A DNA stretch of 60,000 bases from Antedon mediterranea (lineage: Eukaryota; Echinodermata; Crinoidea; Comatulida; Antedonidae), in NCBI RefSeq assembly GCF_964355755.1, contig NC_092676.1, positions 9,346,288 to 9,406,287 on the forward strand, given 5' to 3'. The notes beneath the pieces were generated by a model. The model was given only the letters and a program-made list of their open reading frames with translations, did no database searches and was not told the origin of the DNA. Positions within the stretch are counted from its first letter, which is position 1; the number at the start of each line of letters is the position of its first letter. The position numbers were made by a program, and so were the translations under genes. This document shows positions 42,850 through 54,800 of this stretch, piece after piece.

Positions 42850-43020
42850 TATATATCTAATGGTTAGGACTTCTGCATGTCAAGAAGGCGGTTCGAGTTC
42901 GAGTCTCGGTTGGGGCGCCTTTTTCTCATTCTCACAGATTTCCTCATCTTTATCGTCGTTTCAAATTAATTAATTAAATATCAGTATATATCACCGGGCA
43001 CTTTAGAATTTTAATGTTCT
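42850..43020 (+). mobile_element. tRNA-derived SINE, copy 1
   Basis: TCTAATGGTTAGGAC, TTCTGCATGTCAAGAAGG and GGTTCGAGTTCGAGTCTC, then TTTTTCTCATTCTCACAGAT and ATATCACCGGGC. The same body follows the copy at 43217. The 5' acceptor arm is degraded. Confidence 0.78.
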
Positions 43021-43216
43021 TTGCTTGATTTGTTTATATGTATAAAAGTATCTCTTCGGAGATCCCGCCTCGTGAATAAAAATAGTAAAAGATGAGGGCA
43101 TATCAATTTGATCTCTGGTGCACGTGCGTACAACTGAGGACTAGTGCTGTTCCGCCGTACCACGCCGAGAATGTTAAAGAGTCGCTATCCAATCGAGTTT
43201 GATCAATACCATGAAA

Positions 43217-43385
43217 GCCCCAGTGGTCTAATGGCTAGGACATCTGCATATCAAGCAGGCGGTCCGAGTCCAAGTCTCGGTTGGGGTGACTTTTTCTCAT
43301 TCTCACAGATTTCCTCATCTTTATCGGTTCAAATTAATTAATAACATTTCAGTATATCACCGGGCGGTTTAGAATTAATGTTAAT
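43217..43385 (+). mobile_element. tRNA-derived SINE, copy 2
   Basis: Its first 72 nt (43217-43288) fold as a full cloverleaf: GCCCCAG pairs with TTGGGGT, D arm GTC/GAC, anticodon stem CTGC/GCAG with loop ATATCAA (ATC), T arm CCGAG/CTCGG. TTTTTCTCATTCTCACAGAT and a body shared with copy 1 follow, so it is a SINE and not a free tRNA gene. Confidence 0.78.
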
Positions 43386-43423
43386 AATTGACTACATAAA
43401 TCATCGTGTCTATTCAATCGTCA

Positions 43424-43565
43424 TCATCAACAGATGACGTCAAGAATGACCAAGCTGCATTAACACTCCGCAGTCAGTTGAGAAGGATCTCTGATAGAGA
43501 TCGAAACGTTCGAGTAAGTACTCCGTTAACTTGTGCTTTTACAAAAACAAAATTTGTCATCTATA
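43424..43565 (+). repeat. Left direct repeat of the Penelope-like element
   Basis: ATCATCAACAGATGACGTCA to AATTTGTCATCTATA. It includes the inverted repeat GATCTC-TGATA-GAGATC and CGAAACGTT. Confidence 0.92.
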
Positions 43566-43580
43566 CAAAATCGAAGCTAA

Positions 43581-44562
43581 ATGAAATTCTTTCAAGATTT
43601 AAGAGAAAAATATGGTCAAGAAACCATCAACATCGTACGCAAACAGGAAAATATCGCGAAGAAAATTTCACGGCAGAGAAATCACCGGGTATTCTCCCTT
43701 CATTGTAAGCGGTTGGACATTACCCCTCCGAGCCTGAAATTATATCGACCGATCAAATCGTCTAAAGCAGAGGAAATAATAAAACATGCAGAAAGACAGC
43801 TTTTACGCGAGAGAATAAGAATCACCACCAACAAAATCACACAGTTAGAAGGCAAAAAGAAAGATTTAAATGAGGAAATCGTATCGCTAATTCCCAACGG
43901 AGGGGACATCACCAATGTATGTAATCACGTAAACAAAGTGTGTGAAGCGGAATTCTTAAAATGCCGATCACGACAACAAAACACTGTTGTGGTGGAAAAA
44001 CAAAGCAGAAAACGCAGCTAGAGATTTACATCAAGAACAGGATTTATCCGGTAAGATCTTAAGAGAAAAATGGGTGGTAAATCTGTCTAGTAAGTTGGTT
44101 AGTGAGGACGAAATATCAGCATTACAAAGGGGATTGAACTATGCGGCGAGCCCACGATCCATGCCCATTGACGATCTCATAGTAGCGGCTGAAAAAGCGG
44201 CTGATCTCGTCCCCCTGGAAGAACAAGACACCGTTCGCAGTAAAATTGTAGCTATTGTAAAATCTACCACTCTACCACCTTCAAAATTAACCCCCAAAGA
44301 ACGAAAGGCCATAAACAACTTGAAGAAAGATAAATCTATTCTTATTCTCCCAGCGGATAAAGGTAGATCTACTGTCATCCTAAATACTAATGATTACAAA
44401 GATAAAGTGGGAACCATGGTGAGCGACACTAATGTTTACGAACTGCTAAAACGTAATCCAACACAAAACTATAAACGAAAAGTGGTCAACATCATAGGCA
44501 GGTTGTTCAAAGAAAAGAAAATCAACTACAGAGAGAAAAAAATGGCTGTTTCCCACGGCTGA
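43581..44562 (+). pseudogene. Penelope-like element N-terminal region (two frames)
   Basis: 43581-44021 and 43987-44562 overlap in different frames. The first is basic and helical (KKISRQRNHRVFSLH, ITQLEGKKKDLNEEI). The second has SKLTPKERKAINNLKKDKSI and LILPADKGRSTVILNTNDY, a conserved motif upstream of Penelope RT domains. Confidence 0.85.
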
Positions 44563-44565
44563 AAT

Positions 44566-46153
44566 TGTACCTAGGTTGTATTGTCTTCCGAAGATACATA
44601 AACCAAATTGGCCATTAAGACCTATAGTAGATAACATCAACACCGTTTTTTACACCGTTGCACAATTCCTCACCAAAATCCTGGGACCGCTTGTCGGAAA
44701 CACAGAACATCATGTAACTTACTCAGGAGAGTTGGCGAGTGAACTAAAAGAAATAATAGTCAAACCAAGTGAAACATTTGTCTCGTTTGACGTAGTATCT
44801 CTGTTTACAAAAACACCAGTAGAAGAGGCCCTCAAAGTTGTCGAAAATCGCCTAACAACAGATCCGACACTTCTGGATAGAACTAAACTACATGTGACAG
44901 ACATAATGGAGCTCCTCGGTTTAATTGTGAACAAAACCTATTTCTCGTTCAATGGTAACATTTATAGGCAAATACAAGGCATTGCTATGGGAAGCCCAAT
45001 AAGTCCTATATTGGCGAACTTGTATCTAGAGTGGCTCGAACATCAAGCCATAAACACGGCACCCACTAACATCAAGCCTGTGTATTGGAAACGATACGTT
45101 GATGATGTATTAGCTATCATCCCCATAGGTACAGTACATACATTTAACACACATCTTAATAACATCGATATAACTGACAATATCAAGTTCACCACAGAAT
45201 CGATGACAAACAACACAATACCTTTCCTGGACATGCTCATCACACTCAATGACAATAGAACAGTTACCACCTCAGTCTATCGGAAGCCCACTCACACAGA
45301 CCAATATTTACATTTCAACTCACATCATCCACTCGAACACAAACTGGGGCTTATAAACACACTTGTGGACAGAGCTGAGAAGGTAGTGGGAGATATGGAT
45401 TTGAGGAAAGTTGAGATGGATAACATCAAGAAAGCGTTACACAACTGCCAGTATCCAGAGTGGTCCTTCCAGAGAGTTATGGAAAACCGAAAAAGAAAAA
45501 AGAACAAAGGACACGAACCACAGAAGGAAAAGATCAAGATGCGAGGTAGCATAGGAATACCCTATGTAAAAGGAATGGCAGAAAGAATACGACGCACTCT
45601 CTCCTATCACAATGTCGGAACCTATTTCCTACCCCAAAATAAAATCAAGAATAGCCTCGTCAACCCAAAAGATAAAATCGAGAAGTTGGATACATGTGGA
45701 GTAATCTACGAAGTCACCTGCCGCAACTGTCCACAAGTTTACATTGGGGAAACAGGGAGGGCATTACAAACACGAATTAATGATCACAAAAAAGATGTTA
45801 CAACAAACACGGGGGGAGTAATGACTAGGGCCTCCAGAACATCCACATTTTCGATCATACACAAATCTGCCATTACAGAACATGTCATAAAACACAATCA
45901 TGTACCGAACTGGGAGGCTACCATCTTAACCAAAGAGCCTAAACGCAAAGACAGACAGATTAGAGAATCATTACATATAAGGAGAAATAAAGAGAAGACC
46001 ATGAACCGGGACACTGGAGCCCACGAACTCTCGCATTTGTACAATGATTTGATAGACACATCACCTGGCCGAACCCCGCACAACCTCCAACATACAACCG
46101 GAGGCGTACGACGTCATCAACAGATGACGTCAAGAATGACCAAGCTGCATTAA
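44566..46153 (+). pseudogene. Penelope-like RT and GIY-YIG endonuclease
   Basis: About 525 codons: YCLPKIHKPNWPLRPIVDNI, ETFVSFDVVSLFTKTPVEEA (catalytic Asp), GIAMGSPISP, KRYVDDVLAIIP (DD), NTIPFLDMLI, then CGVIYEVTCRNC, YIGETGRALQTRINDHKKDV (GIY-YIG) and HNHVPNWEATIL. The stop lies inside the right direct repeat. The domain is full length but separated from its N-terminus by a frameshift. Confidence 0.92.
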
Positions 46154-46256
46154 CACTCCGCAGTCAGTTGAGAAGGATCTCTGATAGAGATCGAAACGTT
46201 CGAGTAAGTACTCCGTTAACTTGTGCTTTTACAAAAACGAAATTTGTCATCTATAA
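46115..46256 (+). repeat. Right direct repeat of the Penelope-like element
   Basis: Near-identical to 43424-43565. It starts in a hairpin GACGTCATC-AACA-GATGACGTC, and its first part is translated as the end of the RT ORF. Confidence 0.92.
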
Positions 46257-46440
46257 TAATTGTCTTATTACATGTAGAGTTTAAAATACAGAATGAAAGG
46301 AGTCGAACATCAAGGAAAACATGTAAAACATGGAATAACGTAGGCCTACCCTCTGAAATTAAACATTTCCCAAAAATGCCTTCATTTAAAGGTTTATATC
46401 GATCTCATTTATTTTCACAAAAGTAAAACCTTTCCCCACA
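46257..46440 (+). pseudogene. CR1-like LINE C-terminal fragment
   Basis: TWNNVGLPSEIKHFPKMPSF and KGLYRSHLF match the 'LWN.LP..I......FK..L' end of CR1/Jockey-group proteins, as in LINE-A. Only the extreme C-terminus is left. Confidence 0.6.
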
Positions 46441-46514
46441 ATTTATTTTGTATTTAAGACAGTACCTCAATGTAAAATAGGTTTATCTTTTACCTGATTG
46501 TGTAATCCTCGATA

Positions 46515-47295
46515 AATATATCAAAAACTCAGATATCTGAGTTTTCTAGATCTAGAAAACTCAAATACTTGACTTTTCTAGATCTAGAAAACTCAGATGT
46601 CAATATTTCTAGAATGGATCTAGAAAAATCAGATTGGTTTGTAGGTCATTTGGATCATTCCAATATTAATCAGAATGTAGGTCAATTGAAATACTAGAGG
46701 GTGTTATTGAAACTGATTACTGTGTACGTTTTCTTACTAATATTGTAGTAGCGGCCTACGGCTTAAATCATTAAAAAAAATACAGTGCACGTTACCGTTA
46801 AAATGTAGGCTTAAAATTAGGTATGTACGAGTTGGTGTGGGTACGATTTATTTGAGAAACGAGTTAGCCAAGTTGGGAATAGGTACAAGTTATTTTGGGT
46901 ACGATTTGACCACTTCTAGCCTAGTACCCGGGCCAGGCCTACTCTTCGCGATACATCGCGATAGCGGCCACACGTTGAGCCTTGAATTGAGTTTGCTTAG
47001 CTAGGCTAGGCCTAAATGTTAAGCCTACATTTTAAAAGGTGTATACTGTATTTCTTTATGATTTAACATAGGCCTCTACTACAAGTTACAATAATTATTA
47101 TTATTAGTAAGAAAACGTATAATACTTTAGTATTTCAAACAAGCTACCCTCTGATAATAATAGAACGATCCATTTGATGATCTGGGTTTTCTAGTTCCAA
47201 AATAAAAACTCAGATCTTGATATCTGAATTTTCTAGATCTAGAAAACTCAGATATATCTGAGATCTGAGTTTTCTAGATCTGAATTTTCTATACA
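46515..47295. repeat. Inverted-repeat element with TCTAGATCTAGA palindromes
   Basis: Palindromes TTTTCTAGATCTAGAAAA and CTCAGATATCTGAG cluster at 46525-46640 and again at 47180-47290. Inside these, ATTAGTAAGAAAACGTA (47110) is the complement of TACGTTTTCTTACTAAT (46727), and ACTAGAGGGT (46693) faces ACCCTCTGAT (47150). It looks like a MITE of about 470-780 bp; exact ends are uncertain. Confidence 0.6.
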
Positions 47296-47568
47296 CTCAT
47301 AATGAACACATGAGTAGAAATAAAATAAAATCCTATTTCCTACCCGGTTTATGCATTACGTTATTCACAGATATTAATCAAGCATAACGGATGTAAATAG
47401 CGCCACCAAATTACTCTATTACATAATATGATGTTTTTCTCGTCAAATTAAATTAAGCTCAATTCCTACATTTTGTTATTCTATTCCTTGAAAACATACT
47501 TTGTATTTGGGGGTAAGCCTAGATTGTCCAAGTACCACCAGTTTCCCTGGAATAATTTTTTATTTTAG

Positions 47569-47718
47569 TTGACAGATGAAGAAACAGGAACCGATGCCAT
47601 CCTTTGTGGTCCCCGGAAGCCTTTCCATTGGAACTAGAATTTTATACCAACCAAGTCACAAATAAAAAGGGACTCCAAGCGGACTATGAGAGTATAGAGG
47701 CAGACACAAACAATTATG
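47569..47718 (+). pseudogene. Dead ADAMTS copy: CUB1 exon remnant
   Basis: TTGACAGATGAAGAAACAGG and GGAAGCCTTTCCATTGGAAC, ending GACTATGAGAGTATAGAGGC, align with the ADAMTS-A exon 29001-29172, including TTTTAG before and GTTAGT after. A net loss of about 22 bp in the middle shifts the frame. Confidence 0.88.
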
Positions 47719-48171
47719 GTTAGTGGCAATTGTGCGTCATCAGTGGGTGGTTATAGGCCCAACTTCGACAAGTAAAATAGGTTCTTATTGGTGCTTAAAA
47801 TATGCACAAATATAAAACCCTTCTATCAATTGAAGTTATCAAATCAATATGAAGTCAGATATTAGATATATCGTTATGATTTTCGTTTCTACTACATTAT
47901 ATATATATAAATATTTCACAAGAAGTTAAAATCATTGGCCATTCTTCTCGGTATAAGGACATTAACAGTTTTGAATAGCAGCAGAGAAATGTACTTTATT
48001 TTATGTGGATTATTATAAATAAAAATGAATATATATATAAGTATATAGCTGTACTAAGCAAAATTTTATGTTGCAAGTAAGAAATCCAGAGATGACGACA
48101 CATTATAGTAGCTATTATAATATTGGAAAGTATAGGCCCATTAACGCGTATTATTTTATCATTTAAACAGT

Positions 48172-48350
48172 TAATGTCAAGTTGCGGTATGACGTTGGCT
48201 GAATATACTGGTATCATTTAGTCATCAAGCTAACCTGATCCATACAAAAAAAATGTCGATCTGTGAAGCTGTAATCCAAGCAAAGAACTCACAGGTTGTT
48301 CAACTTACTCTCGAAGAATTTGAAATTTCAATAATGGTAAACGACCAAAA
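48172..48350 (+). pseudogene. Dead ADAMTS copy: CUB2 exon remnant
   Basis: TGTCAAGTTGCGGTATGAC, GAAGCTGTAATCCAAGCAAA and TTCAACTTACTCTCGAAGAA align with 29549-29736 of ADAMTS-A. In-frame stops and indels make it non-coding. It marks the 3' end of the lost paralogue, 470 bp before the ADAMTS-B start. Confidence 0.85.
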
Positions 48351-48757
48351 CATCCAGACCAGAATGTCCTTCTAAAACCGTTTTACCCGAGTCATTATCA
48401 TTCCAAGAACTATCGCCTACACTTCCTAAAAGGGAAGCGAGTTAACCCTCTAGTTCTTTAAGTAGTGGTTAACTGTACTGTTTTAATCATTTTAAGCATA
48501 TTTATGTGGTTGCAAAAAAAGGTGTTTGTCAAACTTGTTGATTTGCATTAATTTCTTATTAAGTTTTACAGAAAACCTGCCTTGTTGTCTTTTTTTTTCT
48601 TTGAATAATTGCACCCTTTAAAAAAATAAAATAACAAGTCAATCAAATAAATATGGTAACAAAATTTGAATTAACATGAAGTTTTTTTTAATAAGATGAT
48701 CAGCCAATCAAAATGTAATGTGGTTGAAAATTTTAAAAAAAATAGTAACTTAAAACC

Positions 48758-48766
48758 TATATAAAA
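48758..48766 (+). promoter_or_regulatory. TATA box of ADAMTS-B
   Basis: TATATAAAA lies 54 bp before the start codon. The spacing and the downstream GGCACTGGTTTGCAG are conserved in the dead copy's promoter (31505-31545), which supports it as a real core promoter. Confidence 0.65.
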
Positions 48767-48819
48767 GGTTATTATACACATATTTGGCACTGGTTTGCAG
48801 TATTTACGAAGGCAACATC

Positions 48820-48891
48820 ATGGGCCTGATGCGAGCAACGACGGCTCTTGTTCTTATTGCTACTTTTGTCTTGGTAGTGAATAGTTTTAAG
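48820..48891 (+). CDS. ADAMTS-B exon 1: signal peptide
   Basis: ATG at 48820, MGLMRATTALVLIATFVLVV followed by NSFK, donor GTAAGG, phase 0. Start supported by the TATA box and by the hydrophobic leader. Confidence 0.85.
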
Positions 48892-51800
48892 GTAAGGACA
48901 ATTTGATCCATGCTTTGCTATATAATCTTAATTATATGATTAATTAATATATTTATTTTTATTAAAAACCAATAATTTAACAACCTTGATAACCTCAAAA
49001 TAATATTAGATCCTAAAAGATGTTTTTTTTTTTAATTCTTATTTTTATTTCTGTCATCATTATGTGTTGTTTTGTAAATACCTAAACAGATAGATTCTTT
49101 CCATTTTATTGGACGATTGTGCGCCACATAAGTGAACTTATTTATTACGTGTATTTCAAAAGATGATGGTTGCATTTTACATGTGTACTAAATATCCCAC
49201 CACATTTTGTTGCCTTTTCTTTGTTGATTAAAAACTCGCGTTTAACTCGGAAATAAACATAACCCTTTTCTTAATAAGTTTTACTGAAAACCTACCCTTG
49301 CACAACCTTGCACCACCTTTATTCATTCAATCTTTCATACGTATTATATTCACATTTCATTGTCGTACGTTAAATTTCCATTTTATATTTCTTTCGTTAT
49401 TTCCTGATGTTTACACTTTTAACCTCTATATACATAGTGTTTGATTATGCATACAAAAAAACCATAAAAACTTATCCACACTTCATTTTGTACATGATAT
49501 AATACATTTTAAAGTATATTTGTTTTCAATTTAATTTTGATTGAATGGATCATTATTATTCGGAGATAATTTGATTAATTCCCACCCACTCAGACCCTGC
49601 CCTTTGTGGTACGATGCGCATATTTATTGGCGTTTTATTTGTCAGGGCATACGTACGAGTACAAGGCATAGGCTAGGACTAGACTTAACCATGCAATTAA
49701 AAAAAAAACACAAAAAAACTCGGCAATACTCTACGCCTTAATAATACCTGTGACGATATTATATTTCAACACTAGTTATTTCAGTTTCGATCGTACAGAA
49801 TATAACACTGTACGTACCCTTTTTAGACGCGTGGAACGCGACTCTACAGTTCACTATCGGTCGGTCGGTTGGTCGGTAAACACTAACTTTTATATGGCTT
49901 TGTCGTGATATCACTTTCAGCTAAGTCAATTTCACAGTATGTTCCTTATGTTTTCACGGTGCGCAATCAAAAATTACGCGCTCTACGCACGATTTAACGA
50001 AATCAGGTTTGTAATCAGATCTTCCCCAGCATGAATCACAATTAAATAAAATTTGGTACTCGGGGCAAAAATGATTATATGGCAATACAATTACGTACGT
50101 AGCGCATGTAAAGCATGCGTACACGCGTTTAACATTTTCAAAATTTATTTTCAATGAAATAAGAGTACGTTTCAGGAAATGTTAAGCGTTTAAAAGATTT
50201 TTGCACGCGCACTGCACGGTAAATGTTAATATGCACTATGTTTGCCCGATTTCTGTTTTAAAACTTTTCTTTAATATTATCATCATATTTGCTTCACTTT
50301 TTAACTCGAAAATACGTTATACAAGTGACAGGTGAAAATATGCTAAATTTTAAAATTAATATAGATCAGAATGTACGGGAACACCTATTTTGCATTTCAT
50401 TTTCTTAAAGTTTATCATATGTATGATTTATTATGAAATTAAGAGAACAAAAGGTGCATATGAAATTTAAAAAAAATAATTTCGACAAACAAATTATGAC
50501 ATTAACTTTCTTCCTTAAAATGTTCATATATTAAATTTAATAGTATAATTTATAGTTTGACAGTGCATAATTTATTTATATTTTTAAAGATTTCATCATA
50601 GTACAAAGTTATAATTCATTGCGGTAAGGTAAAGGTGAGTCCCGTGTTCTCTGAACGTAGGGGAATGAGCTGTTATGAGCTCATTGTACTAAGCCTCGGC
50701 ATTATGTGGTAGGGTGGCCAGTTCCTTTCCACGCCGCCTTTTTTCTCCCTAGTATTTTCAACCAGGTACTCATTTACAGCTGAGTGGACTGAGAGTTGTC
50801 GGGAATTGAACCCGGGTCTATCTGTATGACAATCAAGTGTCCTAACCACTCGGCTATCAGACTCCATTGCGGTATGTAATAATATATCTACACCAAAGTG
50901 GTTACTGCATAGTAAATACACTTTTAGTCAGTTGTGTATGGCTCGGTGGTACCGAGATCGAGTCTCACCTTGGGAAACTAAACGAAATAAGAAGCTTAGA
51001 GACATAACAGCTTCCTCCATATGTGTGCTGTTTCCAGGATAACTGACATCTGAGCTCTTCACTTTTCATGCCATTTTTTGTTGCACTCTACAGCTCACAA
51101 TGTCGGTCGGTTGGTCGGTCGGTCGGTCGGTAAACACTAACTTGAGCACGCAACTGCAGCCATCTACATGGCCTTGTTTTAAACCAAATGACGCACGTTT
51201 GATTATTGGTAGATTCGAAATATTTACATACCACCCGCACCATATAGCCAAATACGATATAATAACCTACGTCATTCTTATCGGATGTTTCCGGTCTGCA
51301 AAGCGACAATTATCAGAGACAAAATCAAAGTAAAAAAATAAATAAAAAAGATAATATATACACACTTTGGACAAGTCTAACGAGCTTTAAGTATATTTTA
51401 TAAGCAATTCATTTACATATTTGAGTGCATTAATATTCTTAAAGTTATATTCTATTGAATACAAGTTACAGTAATTGGATACATTTCCATTTCCCCTGGG
51501 TCCGGGCTTAGTTACCGTTTTCCCAGTCATAGAGCTAATGTCATGTTGTTTATTTTAGGAATGATAGCTTTTGGTATGTCTGTGACACTTTTGATAACCT
51601 AAGTGTTTTAATTACAGTATTTCTATTTTTCAAAGGACGAAAAATTTCTTTTATCCTAGGTGTTTTCTTCTCTAGATTCTCAATTTGTTCATACCATTTT
51701 TTAGCATTATAACCATTCTTATCCTAACCAATATAAATACCAATAATCTTAACAGGGTCTTGGTTGAATGTTATGTTGCACGGGTTACTCGTTTTTGTCT

Positions 51801-54800
51801 TTTATCACAACCTATCCACGTTTCATTTGTCTTGATTTATTTAGCTTCAGACCTGACATTTTACAATTTATTATTTTTTAAAATTTTTTAATCTCATTTT
51901 ACGCTTTCTCCTGGGTAATATATTGGTCCATCTTCATATAGTGATGCTCTGCTGTTTTATTAATACCTAGGTCTGTCGCTAATTTACTTTACAGATTGAG
52001 GATCTAACCAAAGATGAACTATTTCACTATTTTGGAACAATGGAACATTCTCAAGGTACTGCTGTTATTCTTTTGTATCAAATACTCTTGAATGTGTTGA
52101 TAGGCCTACATTTTATATTTTCTTGTATTGTCTGGAGTTGAAGAGACACGCCCTTTGGCAATAGTTGTCTTTAACGACTCTTGTCTCTCCTCAGTCTAAT
52201 AAATAAATAAATAATAATTCTTTTACCAGTTATTATTACCACTTATTTCCTAAGTTTCTGGATATGACATTACATCTATAACTCGACGTGATACGGGAAT
52301 CAACAAACGATCAGTTGAAGCCACCGCTACTTATTCTTTCAACGCACTCGGAGAAAACTTCCATCTCAATTTACAGTTGAATTTAAGTAAGTAAGGGCAG
52401 AGTCCTGGTATAATTTTACTGTAATTATTTTCACAAGTATACTGTGTTACCTTTTAACAATTACTATTAAAAATTATTATGCTGCTGCTAATCATACAAT
52501 TAGAGGTAGTTAATTCTATTAATCGTTGATGTCCGAAACATCCTAGTTATAGGCGATAGCAACACAGTTAACCGCAACCAGACAAAAATATAATCGAGTC
52601 TACAAATGTTTAATGTGGTGATTAAATAAACATTGACTTTCAAAGTTTCCTTTTTAATGCAATACAATGTTTTAATTTTTTCAGATTTATTTTCGAGCGA
52701 CTTTGTAATTGAGATAATTGGCGCCAATGGAAGCACACTACAAAAACCTAAAAACGCAGACTGTTACTATGTTGGATCGTCTGCAAACCATAATGATTCA
52801 CTTGCTGCCGTCAGCACATGTAATGGATTGGTACGTTAATAAATGGCTACTGAACTGAATAAATGATTTATAATAGTTGAGTATAGTTCAGAATAAATAA
52901 TGTTAACTATTAAAATATCATTATACAAATATATACCTACAATCTTACTGATGTATAAAGGTACAGTATAATAGTAGCATGGTATATTATTTCAATATTC
53001 AAGTGCAACAACTAATTAACTATAAAAAACGTAATTAAAGCTTAGATCGTCGTTTAAACGTTGTATTTGACAAATACGTTTTTTTGTATATACCACAAAT
53101 TACAGGGAGAAAATGAAACGGATCCCAAAGATACTGCGTATATGCCATCGTAGCGGTGTAGCATCAATGTTGTTTTTGTTATTACAGTATTTACTATTAT
53201 TACTGATGACTGATGAATTAACAAGCAGCTTGTTTTCAACTTAACAAGTAAATTTTATTGTCTGCTTTAGGAAGGAATGGTGAATACGGCTGAGAAGAGT
53301 TATTTCATCAAGCCACTTAGACCAAAACATCAACGAAAAAGGAGCGCCGATACGCAAGACGAGACGACGCACGTGGTGTTCACACGTCACGTCCCAAAAC
53401 AGACATGTGGTGTGACGAAACAAGATGAGGAAGAAACGCTACAAAGGACAACTAGATACAAGAGGAAAACAATAGAGAGAGTAACCAGAGACTTATACAG
53501 CAGTAATCTAATTTTGTATTTATTATTTATTTTCTTATCACTTTCTCTTTAGGGATAGGTGCACTTATTCCCTTAGTATGAACGCCATGCTAGTGTTCTC
53601 TGGAAGTCACCAGTTCAAATCCAACCGTGTTCTTGTTTTTAAAATAATTTAATAAATGCTATTTTGTATTTTGTACAGCTGCACAGCGTGTAACCGGAAC
53701 AAAGAATCTTGAAGTATTACTGACAGCTGATTATACAATGTTTAGACAATATGGAGAAGATGAGCTGAAAGAATATCTTATAGTTATTATGAATGTTGTA
53801 AGTATATGATAACAAATGACGTGTTTGTCAGACAATTACCAAAATGGGACCAATGTCAGATCGATTTTATTCTAATTTAATGACGCAATGTAAAGATGTG
53901 CAACCGATAACCATTTTGGTGTTTTGAATATTATTCTTATAACGCTTTTATTAGAATTTAAATGTAAAGAAGTGTAACGGCTTCAGAAAATGTGGACAAC
54001 TGCTTTATTAAACAGGTCTGCAATTTTGTTTTCATGTAGACGGTAATCAATGTTATTTCATCGTCTAAGGATCCAAACGGAAATAATCCGTTCGGACGAA
54101 TTGTTAATTCGTTGGAACGGATTGCGTTCGAGGAGCATTTGCTTGAGGTGGCATTAATGGGCTTTCGTAGATTACCGCATGCTTTGGTTTATCAGGGTCT
54201 TTTAGCTTTTTAAAGAATTTTAACGGCTTTTTAATGATCTGATTTACTGTGTTCTTGTATTATTATATTATATTGTTGTTAGAGTCTTTAAAATTTTTAC
54301 TTTGTACGTTGTTTGCAGAATTATTCAGCCGTTGGCTGCCTTCTGTTTGTTATTTATGTGTTTTTCTATGAATAAATACCTATATACTTATTATAAGTTA
54401 ACCTTTTTTTGCTATTCTGAAAAATCTTGTATACATGTATTTATTTGTAATGTCAGTAATTTATATTATCAATTTTTATGTATTTTTTATAATGATTTTC
54501 ATAATGAATTCAAATCAAATCATGAAGGCCTATCAAACTAAGAATTTTGAATTTCGCTACCGATTCAATGCGGTCAATGTACTGTTACTGTATGTCTGAG
54601 GCAGGAAATCATGACAAATTTATGAGATTAATTATGGCTTTTTAGAATAGGCCTATTTTTTAAAAATGAAATGATTTATGATATGATATATGATGATGAT
54701 ATATTCTAACATATTATAAATCATCTGCTTATTTTGTTTTTTAAAATTATTAATATCTTGTTCGATATTGTAATTTATTCTAAATTATATAAAATACTAC

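Larger units (their letters stand above)
43415..46256 (+). mobile_element. Penelope-like retroelement with GIY-YIG endonuclease
   Basis: About 2.84 kb between two roughly 145-bp direct repeats (43424-43565, 46115-46256), the pseudo-LTR layout of Penelope-like elements. ORF pieces encode an N-terminal region, an RT with GIAMGSPISPILANLYLEWL and RYVDDVLAI, and a GIY-YIG nuclease (VIYEVTCRNCPQVYIGETGR). Two frameshifts (near 44005 and 44565) disable it. The repeats are nearly identical, so the copy is young. Confidence 0.9.

Noticed and set aside
43217-43288. Genuine tRNA-Asp-like gene
   Set aside because: The cloverleaf is good, but its downstream body is repeated at 42850-43020, so it is a SINE head.
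43424-43565. Possible hammerhead ribozyme in the Penelope-like repeats (CTGATAGAGATCGAAACG)
   Set aside because: The core reads CUGAUAG instead of CUGANGA and no proper stem II fits; the visible structure is only a short GATCTC/GAGATC hairpin.
32575-51310. Shared 110-bp stretch (32580-32690 and 51195-51305) as a relic of ADAMTS intron 1
   Set aside because: It lies within the 5.4-kb mobile element, so a dispersed repeat explains it better than gene duplication.
53277-53552. 91-codon frame extending past the exon
   Set aside because: Only 53271-53502 is exon; the remainder runs through the splice donor into intron.
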